From an uncultured Anaerolineaceae bacterium (lineage in GTDB: Bacteria; Chloroflexota; Anaerolineae; Promineifilales; Promineifilaceae): a stretch of DNA of 31,971 nucleotides. Positions 1-7,326 of this stretch are shown in pieces. The notes beneath the pieces were generated by a model. The model made no database searches and was not told the origin of the DNA. It saw nothing but the letters and a program-made list of their open reading frames with translations. The position numbers were made by a program, and so were the translations under genes. Location of the stretch: NCBI GenBank assembly GCA_937967805.1, contig CALBTC010000383.1:1-31971 (forward strand), read 5' to 3'. Position 1 is the first letter of the stretch. Each line of letters begins with the position of its first letter.

Positions 1-46
1 TTGGCCTCCGAAGCCATGAGCCCAGGTTCGAGTCCTGGCAAGGGCA
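1..46 (+). tRNA. tRNA-Arg (CCG), 3' part only
   Basis: This is the 3' part of a tRNA whose 5' part lies outside the window. The anticodon loop CTCCGAA (6-12) gives anticodon CCG, so the tRNA reads CGG (Arg). The anticodon stem is TGGC/GCCA. A short variable loop follows, then a perfect 5-bp T stem CCAGG/CCTGG around the loop TTCGAGT (22-38), the acceptor 3' strand (39-45) and discriminator A at 46. CCA is not encoded. The D arm and 5' acceptor strand cannot be checked. Confidence 0.85.
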
Positions 47-55
47 CTTTTTCAT

Positions 56-313
56 ATGAGCAAAGGTCGAATGGAAGCATTTAGCGATGGCGTGTTGGCC
101 ATCGTGATTACCATCATGGTGCTGGAACTGTCTGCGCCGGAAGAACCTACGCTGGGCCAATCTCCACCTGCTGCTCTGGCTGTCGCTCATCCCCTTTGTC
201 ACCGCCTGGATGGGAAGAACCGATTTTGCCGCCTGGCTGGCGGCCTGTACGTGCTGGTGGCCATCATCTGGCTCATCCCCGACCGCCGCATCGAAAACCT
301 CCTGGCCCAATAA
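56..313 (+). pseudogene. Decayed TMEM175-family (DUF1211) potassium channel gene
   Basis: The first 25 residues carry the family's N-terminal signature (KGRMEAFSDGVLAIVIT), which forms the first helix of prokaryotic TMEM175 channels. The last residues (LYVLVAIIWLIPDRRIE) match the usual C-terminal end of the same family. The middle is broken. After residue 33 the family sequence continues in another frame (NLHLLLWLSLIPFVTAWMG, encoded from about 160 to 216), then returns to the first frame near 240. At 85 codons it is far below the roughly 200 residues of intact members, so both deletions and frameshifts have occurred. It should be read as a remnant with no channel function. Confidence 0.75.
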
Positions 314-327
314 GCATTGCCTCTGTC

Positions 328-347
328 ATGCCCGCGTAGGCGGGCAT
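328..347. repeat. REP-like intergenic hairpin
   Basis: A perfect 8-bp inverted repeat, ATGCCCGC / GCGGGCAT, surrounds a 4-nt loop. It has the look of the widespread bacterial intergenic repeats of the type 'GTCATGCCCGCG..GGCGGGCATCCA'. It follows the broken TMEM175 gene and could fold in RNA, but it has no T-run. Confidence 0.6.
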
Positions 348-408
348 CCAAATACTGTCGCGCCCCATTTACTCTAGATTTCGAACTGCTGAATGTATTT
401 TCAAGGGG

Positions 409-437
409 TAGACAGGGGTGTAGTTCTATGTTAAAAT
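409..437 (+). promoter_or_regulatory. sigma70-type promoter of the 473-874 gene
   Basis: The -35 element TAGACA (409-414) lies 17 nt from the -10 element TAAAAT (432-437). Transcription would start near 444, inside the palindrome at 439-452. Confidence 0.6.
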
Positions 438-438
438 C

Positions 439-452
439 AGAACAATTGTTCT
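439..452. promoter_or_regulatory. LexA-like operator palindrome
   Basis: AGAACAATTGTTCT is a perfect 14-bp palindrome that contains GAAC-N4-GTTC, the core of the Gram-positive-type LexA (SOS) box. It sits immediately downstream of the -10 element and over the expected start point, where a bound repressor would block transcription. That LexA in this organism recognises this motif is inferred. Confidence 0.5.
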
Positions 453-472
453 AATTCAGCAAGGATGATCAA

Positions 473-874
473 ATGGCACAATACATGATTACCCCAATCA
501 ATGAAAATAGAGCCAAACGGTGGGAGAAGGTGTACGGCCGTACCGAACTCCCCGTAAAATATCCGCTGCCCCACCTGGCCTGCACCCAGCGCTGGGGGGA
601 CGTGCCGGTCTATTATTTGGATGTAACGGCCGTGCCCGCTGCCTTGCTGAATCGTCTGGCCACTTTCGAGGCGCGGCGCACCGGCACCAGCTACCAGGAA
701 GCCCGCCTGGCCGTACGCCGTGAATGGCTTATCCGCGCCGACGAGTGCCAGCCGGCCCGCAAGGCATCCTCAGCACCAGCCTCTCCCTCCTGGCAACCCG
801 CCTTCCCCTTTTTGCAGCAAGTACCCTTGCGACCACGTCGTCGCACGACGCGGTTACACCTGATGCGTTCGTAA
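473..874 (+). CDS. Hypothetical protein, possibly SOS-regulated
   Basis: I do not recognise this 133-residue protein. The ATG has AAGGATG a short distance upstream as a modest ribosome binding site, and a promoter plus LexA-like palindrome lie just ahead. The first 95 residues look like a real, mixed-composition small domain with conserved-looking Trp, Pro and Tyr residues (for example RRWEKVYG-like and LPHLACTQRW stretches). The final 40 residues are Pro/Ser/Arg-rich and low in complexity, so the 3' end may be frameshifted or read through. There is no signal peptide or membrane segment. Two ACGGCCGT octamers lie inside the gene. The function is unknown, and a damage-response role is only suggested by the operator. 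Confidence 0.55.
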   Translation: MAQYMITPINENRAKRWEKVYGRTELPVKYPLPHLACTQRWGDVPVYYLDVTAVPAALLNRLATFEARRTGTSYQEARLAVRREWLIRADECQPARKASSAPASPSWQPAFPFLQQVPLRPRRRTTRLHLMRS

Positions 875-940
875 CGGCGGACAGGCGGTTGCTTATAGTC
901 CTGTCTAAATTCAAAATTAGCCAGCCGCATGCTGCCAAAC

Positions 941-968
941 TTTACAGCTTCCCCCTTTTGTGTATAAT
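941..968 (+). promoter_or_regulatory. Promoter upstream of the lanthipeptide cluster
   Basis: TTTACA (941-946) and TATAAT (963-968) are separated by 16 nt, a good sigma70-type match. It lies in the 415-bp gene-free stretch 875-1290. Use of this promoter would give the precursor mRNA a leader of about 315 nt. A weaker candidate sits closer to the gene. Confidence 0.55.
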
Positions 969-1147
969 GTTTTCATAGCGTTATTTTTTTTGCCAGCCTT
1001 TACAGCAACTGCGTTCACACAATCTTGTTATCCTCCTAGTTCGCAACAATCCGCAGCAGAAATTTTCATAATCTTTTCCGAAGATTGTTATCTAAACAAC
1101 CCGTTCGACCATATTTGTTTCACCTTTTTCTTGAGATAAAGCAGCTG

Positions 1148-1176
1148 TTGAACTTATATACTCAACAATTTATACC
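1148..1176 (+). promoter_or_regulatory. Second, weaker promoter candidate for the lanthipeptide operon
   Basis: TTGAAC (1148-1153) and TATACC (1171-1176) are spaced 17 nt apart. A small inverted repeat GTTGA..TCAAC (1147-1166) overlaps the spacer and might be an operator. The match to consensus is only moderate. Confidence 0.3.
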
Positions 1177-1260
1177 TTAGCTTGTCTACCGCTTCTTATT
1201 TGGACTTTGGTCTGACCGTGGCAGACTTCAGGTCACTTTGTGTCTATGCGTACTGTGTAT

Positions 1261-1282
1261 CCAATTTTTTATTGGAAGGAGG
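1261..1282 (+). promoter_or_regulatory. Ribosome binding site with adjacent hairpin, lanA
   Basis: AAGGAGG (1276-1282) lies 8 nt before the ATG at 1291 and fixes that codon as the precursor start, rather than the GTG at 1240. A small hairpin CCAAT-TTTTT-ATTGG (1261-1275) directly abuts the Shine-Dalgarno sequence. Confidence 0.75.
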
Positions 1283-1290
1283 CAAAACAA

Positions 1291-1551
1291 ATGGCTAACA
1301 ACACGATTCGCGCCTGGAAGGACGAAGCTTACCGGCTTCAACTAAGCGAAGCAGAACAGGCAGAACTGCCTGAGAATCCCGCCGGACTGATCGAACTCAG
1401 CGATGCGGAGATGGAACTGGTGGCCGGTGGTCATGGTCGCCGTACTCGACACCATCATCACCATCATCATTGCCATCACACCCGGCACCATCATCACCAC
1501 CATCATTGCCATCGCACCCGGCACCATCATCATCGCCATCACTGCCACTAA
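1291..1551 (+). CDS. Class II lanthipeptide precursor with polyhistidine core
   Basis: This 86-residue precursor is the substrate of the LanM and LanT encoded next to it. Residues 1-47 form a mersacidin-type leader: NNTIRAWKD near the N-terminus, then LPENPAG, IELSDAEME and a final VAGG double-glycine site. Cleavage after Gly47 releases a 39-residue core. The core holds 25 His, 7 Arg, 3 Thr, 3 Cys and 1 Gly. It consists of three 12-residue units, each with the order Thr-Arg-seven residues-Cys-His; the third unit has one His replaced by Arg. Each unit offers one Thr for dehydration and one Cys eight residues later for ring closure, so up to three identical methyllanthionine rings are possible. 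There is no Ser. Alternatively the thiols stay free and act with His as metal ligands. The promoter, strong RBS, intact leader and complete neighbouring machinery argue for a real gene. Ring pattern and bioactivity are inference. Confidence 0.93.
   Translation: MANNTIRAWKDEAYRLQLSEAEQAELPENPAGLIELSDAEMELVAGGHGRRTRHHHHHHHCHHTRHHHHHHHCHRTRHHHHRHHCH
1441..1548 (+). repeat. Three in-frame 36-bp tandem repeats in lanA core
   Basis: Units at 1441-1476, 1477-1512 and 1513-1548 each encode twelve residues built around Thr-Arg, a His run and Cys-His. CAC and CAT codons are mixed within the runs, so the His tracts are not a pure triplet slippage product. The 36-bp unit itself looks duplicated. Confidence 0.9.
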
Positions 1552-1559
1552 TTAGCTAG

Positions 1560-1590
1560 CGTGCACCGGTCACCACGGGATCGGTGCACG
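1560..1590 (+). terminator. Hairpin between lanA and lanM (attenuator or processing site)
   Basis: A perfect 9-bp stem CGTGCACCG / CGGTGCACG closes a 13-nt loop in the 58-bp gap between the precursor and LanM. There is no T-run, so it is unlikely to be a full terminator. In lantibiotic operons a hairpin here commonly lets precursor mRNA accumulate above enzyme mRNA; that role is inferred for this one. Confidence 0.65.
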
Positions 1591-1609
1591 TCATCTTACC
1601 CAAAGCCCC

Positions 1610-4534
1610 ATGATTCGAGACCTCACGCCGTCAAGCCAACCATTTCTGAATGAACTGTCCGGGCTGGAATCTTTTCTGCATCTGGCAGCGCCGGTTATCG
1701 AAGACGGCCGTATCCATCTGCACCAAAAAGTTCAAAGCCTGGCCCAAACTGAAACTCACCTGCCCTTTGATCCTGCCACCATCGTAGAAACCATGACGCC
1801 CCTGCTGCCCGGCTGGCTGCTCACCATCATAAGCCGCACCCTCGTGCTGGAAATGCACGTCACGCGCCTGCGCCAGGGACTCGACGGGGAATCGCCAGAA
1901 GCCCGTTTTCACAGCTTCATCGACCGGCTCAAACAACCAGAAACGGCCGATTCTATTCTGACAGAGTACCCTGTGCTGGCCCAACAAATTGAAACCTGCG
2001 TTGAGCAATGGGTCGATTTTAGCCACACTTTTTTACAGCAGCTTTGCCGCGATTGGCCGGCTATTCTGGCCACATTTCAACCGGACACAACGCCGGAACG
2101 GCTGGTCGCCCTAGACAGCGGCGGCGATCGGCATCGCAACGGCCGTACATTGCTAATTGCCCGCTTCAACAGCGGTTTCCGGCTGGTGTACAAACCGCTT
2201 TCGCTGGCCGTTGATGAACATTTTCAACAGCTTCTACACTGGCTTAACGCGCAGGGCGCAGCCCCTCCTTTTCGCCCGCTGACGGTGCTCAACCGGGAAG
2301 CGCATGGCTGGATGGAGTTTGTGCAGGCAGCCCCCTGCCAGACACAACAGCAGGTCGAGCGCTTTTACCGGCGGCAGGGTGGGCTGCTGGCGCTGCTTTA
2401 TTTGCTGGAGGCAACCGATTTCCACTGTGAAAACCTGATTGCCGCCGGCGAACACCCCGTGCCGCTCGATCTTGAGGCGCTGTTTCATCCGCGCTTTGCC
2501 TCAGAGCTACCCGACGCGGCAGCTTACACGGCCAGTCAGGCGATGGGTGAATCGGTGTTGCGCGTGGGGCTCCTGCCGGAAAGAGTTTCTGCCGGAATGC
2601 AATCGGAGGGAATTGATGACAGCGCGCTTAGCGGTGGCAATGAACAGCTAACGCCCTACCCGGTTCCCCTGTGGCAAAACATTGGCCGGGATGATATGCG
2701 CCTGGTTCGGCAGCGCGTTCCCTCTGCCCCGGCACAAAATTTGACGACGCTGAATGGAACGGCCGTTTCTCCCGTCGATTATGCCGGGCAACTTCTGGAG
2801 GGCTTTACCAACATTTACCAATTGCTCCAGCAAAACAAGCAGCAATTGTTGGCAGCCGGCGGTCCACTACAGCGCTTCGCCCACGATGAAATTCGCGTTA
2901 TCTTCCGGCCAACAGCCAGCTACATGACGCTGCTGTACGAAAGCTACCATCCCAATTTGCTGCGCCATGCCCAAGACCGGGATGAACATCTTAACCATCT
3001 CTGGCGGGCCGCTAAACACGATCCCGATCTGGAGAAGCTCATCCCATCAGAAAGGGCCGATCTGGCGCAGGGCGACATTCCCTTATTCACCACCACGCCC
3101 GGCGGCTCCCGCGTGCGCAACAGCCGCGGCCAACCCGTGCCCGGCGTCGCCCTCACCCCGTCGTTAGAACGGGTGCAGCAGCGGTTGCAGCAGTTCAGCC
3201 AGGAAGATTGTTTGCGACAGCGCTGGTTTATTCGCGCCTCGCTGGCCACGCTTGCCACCAGCGACGATCCCAAACACCTGCCCGCCTATCAACTGATGCC
3301 ACCGCAGCAGCCGGCCACCGTCGATGCTTTTTTGACGGCCGCACGGCAGGTGGGCGATCGGCTGGCTGAGCTGGCGCTGCGCGGCAAAAAGGATGCGATC
3401 TGGCTGGGGCTGACGCCGGCCAACGGTCCGCACTGGGACCTGTCGCCACAGGCGCTGGATTTGTACGATGGCCTGCCTGGGACCATTTTGTTTTTGGCCT
3501 ATTTGGGCCAGATTTGCCAGGATAAAACATACAGCGCGCTGGCTAAAGCCGCTTACCAAAATTTGCGCCAACAGATGTTCGACGCCTACGATTATCAATC
3601 GGACATTGGCGCTTTTACCGGTTGGGGCGGGCTGCTTTATCTGCTTTCTCACCTGAGCACGTTGTGGCAGCAGCCGGCGCTGCTGGCGGAGGTCGACACA
3701 ATTTTGCAGCGCCTGCCGCCGCTCATCGACGCGGATACAACGCTGGATATCGTGGGCGGCGCGGCGGGATGCCTGGCCGGCCTGTTCAGTCTGTACCACT
3801 GCCGCCCTTCAGAAACGGTGCTGACGTTGGCGCGGCAGTGCGGCGAACGGCTGTTGGCAACGGCCGTTCCTGCCCAGCAAGGTCTCGGCTGGGTGTTTGA
3901 AGAGACAGGCATCATGCCGCTGTGCGGCTTCTCGCACGGTGCGGCCGGGATGGCGGCAATGCTGCACCGGCTGACGGCCGTCACCGATGATCCCAAATTC
4001 GCCGACACTGCCCATCAGGCCATCGCTTATGAACGCGCCGTTTTTTCGGCACAGCGCGGCAACTGGCCCGATTTTCGCGGCTGCCACGCCCCGGACGAGG
4101 TGCCAACCTGGGCGGCATTTATGAGCACCTGGTGCCACGGCGCACCCGGCGTGGGGCTGGGGCGGCTGCTCATCTGGCCCTTTGAGCAGGATGAGATGGT
4201 GCACCAGGAAATTGAAACGGCCGTGCAAACCACCCTCCGTGAAGGGTTTGGCTTTAACCACTGCCTTTGCCACGGCGATCTGGGCAATTTGGAGCTGGTG
4301 ACGCTGGCGGCCGAAACGTTTGGCCGGGCCGATTGGCAGCAGCAGCGGGATGATTTAGCCGGGGCGGTGCTGCATAGCATCCAACAGAGCGGCTGGCAGT
4401 ACGGCACCCCCCTGGGCGTGGAATCCCCCGGCCTGATGACCGGCATTGCCGGCATTGGCTACGGCCTGCTGCGGCTGGCCCGGCCGCAAGCGACGCCCTC
4501 GGTATTAACCCTGGAACCACCCAAAACATCATGA
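1610..4534 (+). CDS. lanM: Class II lanthipeptide synthetase LanM
   Basis: This 974-residue bifunctional enzyme dehydrates Ser/Thr of the precursor through ATP-dependent phosphorylation and elimination, then cyclises Cys onto the dehydro residues. The N-terminal half is the DUF4135 dehydratase: LVYKPLSL near residue 192, DFHCENLIA near 270 and DLEALFHP near 287 are its kinase-like motifs. The C-terminal third is a LanC-like cyclase, starting with LYDGLPGT near 617, followed by glycine-rich repeats (FTGWGG, GFSHGAAG). Its zinc ligands are visible as Cys842 (WCHG) and Cys887-His888 (CHGD). Length is normal for LanM and no frame break is seen. The start ATG at 1610 lacks a strong RBS. The stop overlaps the next start by 4 bp (ATGA), so the two are translationally coupled. 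Nothing suggests a catalytic defect. Confidence 0.95.
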   Translation: MIRDLTPSSQPFLNELSGLESFLHLAAPVIEDGRIHLHQKVQSLAQTETHLPFDPATIVETMTPLLPGWLLTIISRTLVLEMHVTRLRQGLDGESPEARFHSFIDRLKQPETADSILTEYPVLAQQIETCVEQWVDFSHTFLQQLCRDWPAILATFQPDTTPERLVALDSGGDRHRNGRTLLIARFNSGFRLVYKPLSLAVDEHFQQLLHWLNAQGAAPPFRPLTVLNREAHGWMEFVQAAPCQTQQQVERFYRRQGGLLALLYLLEATDFHCENLIAAGEHPVPLDLEALFHPRFASELPDAAAYTASQAMGESVLRVGLLPERVSAGMQSEGIDDSALSGGNEQLTPYPVPLWQNIGRDDMRLVRQRVPSAPAQNLTTLNGTAVSPVDYAGQLLEGFTNIYQLLQQNKQQLLAAGGPLQRFAHDEIRVIFRPTASYMTLLYESYHPNLLRHAQDRDEHLNHLWRAAKHDPDLEKLIPSERADLAQGDIPLFTTTPGGSRVRNSRGQPVPGVALTPSLERVQQRLQQFSQEDCLRQRWFIRASLATLATSDDPKHLPAYQLMPPQQPATVDAFLTAARQVGDRLAELALRGKKDAIWLGLTPANGPHWDLSPQALDLYDGLPGTILFLAYLGQICQDKTYSALAKAAYQNLRQQMFDAYDYQSDIGAFTGWGGLLYLLSHLSTLWQQPALLAEVDTILQRLPPLIDADTTLDIVGGAAGCLAGLFSLYHCRPSETVLTLARQCGERLLATAVPAQQGLGWVFEETGIMPLCGFSHGAAGMAAMLHRLTAVTDDPKFADTAHQAIAYERAVFSAQRGNWPDFRGCHAPDEVPTWAAFMSTWCHGAPGVGLGRLLIWPFEQDEMVHQEIETAVQTTLREGFGFNHCLCHGDLGNLELVTLAAETFGRADWQQQRDDLAGAVLHSIQQSGWQYGTPLGVESPGLMTGIAGIGYGLLRLARPQATPSVLTLEPPKTS

Positions 4535-5127
4535 ACGGATCAACAACTTCCTCAGAAAAACGGCGCTCCATTTTCCGGACAGAAGCGGCCCGGCGGTATG
4601 CCCAGGGTCAGGCAACGGCCGTTTTGCCCCGCCTCATTGCCCCGCCCACCTTCGCCCTGCTGTGGATTGTGCTGGCAACGCTGGCGCTGGGCCTCCTGAC
4701 TTCCTGGTTTGTAAAAATTCCCATCTTTGCCACGGGCACGGCCGTTGTTGTTCAGGACGAGGCAGCAGACTCCGAGGCATATTTGCTGGTTGCCTTTCTG
4801 CCTGCCGGCAGTCTGCCCGATCTGGCTGCCGACCAGACGATTTTTTGGCAGGCGCCGGACGGCGAACGGGCAGCGCAAACGGTGACGGCCGTTTCACCCA
4901 CGGCGATCAGTCCGGCCAAAATTCATGAAATATATCCCGCCTCGGTGGCCACGACGGTGAGCCAACCCTCTGTTGTGCTTACCGCCACGTTGGAAACGGC
5001 CGTGCTAGGCAGCCGGCCGGCCAGCCAGCCCGGTGCGCTGTATCCGGTAGATGTACAGGTAGGCTCCCGCCGCGTTCTGTCCCTGCTGCCGCTTGTCGGG
5101 GACGTTTTTTTAGAGAATGGAGATTAG
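4531..5127 (+). CDS. Short HlyD-like membrane protein of the lanthipeptide cluster
   Basis: The protein has 198 residues. An N-terminal cytoplasmic stretch (FRTEAARRYAQGQ, then AVLPRLIAPP) leads into one membrane helix at about residues 38-62 and then an extracytoplasmic part starting near IFATGTAVVV. That N-terminal layout is the one seen in HlyD-family adaptor proteins of bacteriocin and NHLP-type exporters. The usual long coiled-coil hairpin is missing, so it is much shorter than a normal membrane fusion protein of about 400 residues. It starts inside the lanM stop codon and ends 9 bp before the transporter, so it belongs to the operon. It probably assists LanT. In a monoderm-like envelope a full trans-periplasmic adaptor would not be needed, which is inference. 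Confidence 0.7.
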   Translation: MNGSTTSSEKRRSIFRTEAARRYAQGQATAVLPRLIAPPTFALLWIVLATLALGLLTSWFVKIPIFATGTAVVVQDEAADSEAYLLVAFLPAGSLPDLAADQTIFWQAPDGERAAQTVTAVSPTAISPAKIHEIYPASVATTVSQPSVVLTATLETAVLGSRPASQPGALYPVDVQVGSRRVLSLLPLVGDVFLENGD

Positions 5128-5136
5128 ACCTAAGCA

Positions 5137-7317
5137 ATGAAGCAGCTTCTTGCAACTTTGAGAGAGAAGTTGAGCGCGCTGCGCCGCAAACGCGTGCCGG
5201 TGGTGCTGCAAATGAATCCGGTAGAATGTGGCGCAGCCTGCCTGGCGATGATCCTGAATTATTACGGCCGTGAGACCAAACTAACCGACTGCCGGACGGC
5301 AATCGGCGACAGCCGCGACGGTGTCACAGCGGGCGGCCTGGCGGCGGCGGCGCGCCAGTTTGGGCTGCGCACCAAAGCATACTCGGTACAGCCCGATGAT
5401 CTGCAATATGTCACATTGCCCGCCATCCTCCATTGGAACTTTAATCATTTTGTGGTGCAGGAGACGTGGGCACCGCAGCAGAGCCAGATCATCGATCCGG
5501 CCGTGGGGCGGCGGCTGGTTGATGCCGAGGAGTTAGACCGCAGCTTCACCGGCGTGGTGCTGACGCTGGAACCGGGTGCCCATTTTGAGCCGCGGCGGGA
5601 AACGGCCGTGCCCACCTGGCTTGTCTATCTCAAAACGCTGCTGCAAACGCCGGGCACCGGCGCTGTCCTGCTGCAAATTGTGCTGGCGTCTCTGTTTTTG
5701 CAGCTATTTGGCCTGGCGCTGCCGCTTTTTACCAAAATCATCGTTGATGACGTGCTGCAATTTCAGCTGCGCCAGCTCATGCCTGTTTTGGGAATTGGCC
5801 TACTGCTGCTGGTGCTGTCTCAGTTGGTTACCAGCTATCTACGGGCGGCACTGCTCATCTATCTTCAGGCCCGCCTGGATATAAAAATGATGCTGGGCTT
5901 TTTTGAGCATGTTTTGTCGTTACCTTTTCGCTTTTTTCAGCGCCGGGCCAGCGGCGATTTGCTGATGCGCCTGGGCAGCAACAGCAGCATTCGCGAAATG
6001 CTCACCAACCAAACCATTTCCACCGTCCTGGACGGCAGCCTGGTGCTGGTTTATTTTTTCATCATTTTGCTGACGGCCCCGATTTTTAGCGTGATTGTTT
6101 TGGCCGTGGCCCTGGTGCAGGTGCTGCTGCTGCTGGGCACGCGGCGGCGCGTGCACGCGCTGATGGAACAAGATTTGGCCGCCCAGGCCGCCTCGCAAAG
6201 CTATCTGGTAGAGGCGCTGCGGGGCATTGCCACGCTGAAGGCATCCGGGGCGGAAGCGCGCACGCTGGACCATTGGTCTAACCTGCTGTTTAAGCACCTC
6301 AATATTTCGCTGCGCCGCTCGCATCTGATGGCCGTGATTGAAACGGCCGTTTCTGCCCTGAGCCTGTTCTCTCCCCTGGTTTTGCTCTGGGTTGGTGCGC
6401 TGCTGGTGCTGGACGGCCGTATGAGTCTGGGCACCATGCTGGCGCTCAATGCCCTGGCCGCCGCATTTTTGCTGCCGCTGTCGGCGCTTATTGGCAATAC
6501 CCAGCAGCTCCAGCTCATTGGCGCCCATTTGGAACGCATCAGCGACGTTTTTGACAGCGAACCGGAGCAGCAGGTAACGGCGGCACAGCCCGCCCGGGCC
6601 CTATCGGGCCAAATCAGTCTGCAAAATGTGAGCTTCCGCTACGATGAGCAGGCACCGTTGGTCCTGAAAAATATTTCACTGACGATTGAGCCGGGACAAA
6701 AGGTGGCCATTGTAGGACGCTCCGGCTCGGGCAAAACGACGCTGGCGATGCTGCTGTTGGGCATGTATCCACCAACCAGCGGCGCGATTTTGTTTGACGA
6801 ACGGCCGTTGACCAGCCTCGATTTGCGGACGGTCAGGCGGCAGTTTGGCGTGGTGATGCAAGAATCGTTCTTGTTTAGTGGCTCCATCCGGCAAAACATC
6901 GCCTTCAACAACCCGGCGCTGGCGCTGGACAAAATTCAGGAAGCGGCCCGGATTGCGGCCGTTCACGACGACATTTTGCAAATGCCCATGGGGTACGAAA
7001 CGATCCTGGCCGAAGGCGGCAGCGGTTTATCCGGCGGGCAGCGGCAGCGGCTGTCAATTGCCCGCGCCGTGGCCAATCAGCCGGCCATCTTGCTGTTGGA
7101 TGAAGCCACCAGCCATTTGGATGTGGTGACCGAGCAGGCTGTAGACCAAAACCTGAACGCGCTTGCCTGTACCCGCATTGTTATTGCTCATCGGCTCAGC
7201 ACGATTTGCAATGCCGATCTCATTCTGGTTTTAGATGCTGGCGCGCTCATAGAAAGTGGATCGCATAAGACATTGTTAGCCCGGCAGGGACACTATGCAA
7301 CCCTCGTGCAAAGCTAG
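5137..7317 (+). CDS. lanT: C39 peptidase-containing ABC transporter LanT
   Basis: This 726-residue transporter removes the double-glycine leader and exports the peptide. Residues 20-125 are the C39 cysteine protease: Gln25 (oxyanion), Cys31 in ECGAAC, His104 in NFNHFVV and Asp120 in DPAVG, so the catalytic set is complete. Residues of about 170-460 hold the transmembrane domain. The ATPase follows with Walker A GRSGSGKTT near 527, the signature LSGGQRQRL near 630 and Walker B ILLLDEAT near 651. The gene closes the operon. The precursor's Gly46-Gly47 is the expected cut site. No LanFEG immunity transporter or dedicated regulator is encoded in the cluster. Confidence 0.95.
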   Translation: MKQLLATLREKLSALRRKRVPVVLQMNPVECGAACLAMILNYYGRETKLTDCRTAIGDSRDGVTAGGLAAAARQFGLRTKAYSVQPDDLQYVTLPAILHWNFNHFVVQETWAPQQSQIIDPAVGRRLVDAEELDRSFTGVVLTLEPGAHFEPRRETAVPTWLVYLKTLLQTPGTGAVLLQIVLASLFLQLFGLALPLFTKIIVDDVLQFQLRQLMPVLGIGLLLLVLSQLVTSYLRAALLIYLQARLDIKMMLGFFEHVLSLPFRFFQRRASGDLLMRLGSNSSIREMLTNQTISTVLDGSLVLVYFFIILLTAPIFSVIVLAVALVQVLLLLGTRRRVHALMEQDLAAQAASQSYLVEALRGIATLKASGAEARTLDHWSNLLFKHLNISLRRSHLMAVIETAVSALSLFSPLVLLWVGALLVLDGRMSLGTMLALNALAAAFLLPLSALIGNTQQLQLIGAHLERISDVFDSEPEQQVTAAQPARALSGQISLQNVSFRYDEQAPLVLKNISLTIEPGQKVAIVGRSGSGKTTLAMLLLGMYPPTSGAILFDERPLTSLDLRTVRRQFGVVMQESFLFSGSIRQNIAFNNPALALDKIQEAARIAAVHDDILQMPMGYETILAEGGSGLSGGQRQRLSIARAVANQPAILLLDEATSHLDVVTEQAVDQNLNALACTRIVIAHRLSTICNADLILVLDAGALIESGSHKTLLARQGHYATLVQS

Positions 7318-7326
7318 ACTGCACGC

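Noticed and set aside
1342..1548. Met/Val-rich open frame antisense to the lanthipeptide precursor
   Set aside because: It is the mirror of the CAT/CAC His codons on the opposite strand; it has no RBS and no plausible fold.
1441..1548. Vector-derived His-tag contamination as an explanation for the polyhistidine
   Set aside because: The His runs are interrupted by regular Cys/Thr/Arg units, use mixed codons, follow a native lanthipeptide leader and precede a matching LanM and LanT.
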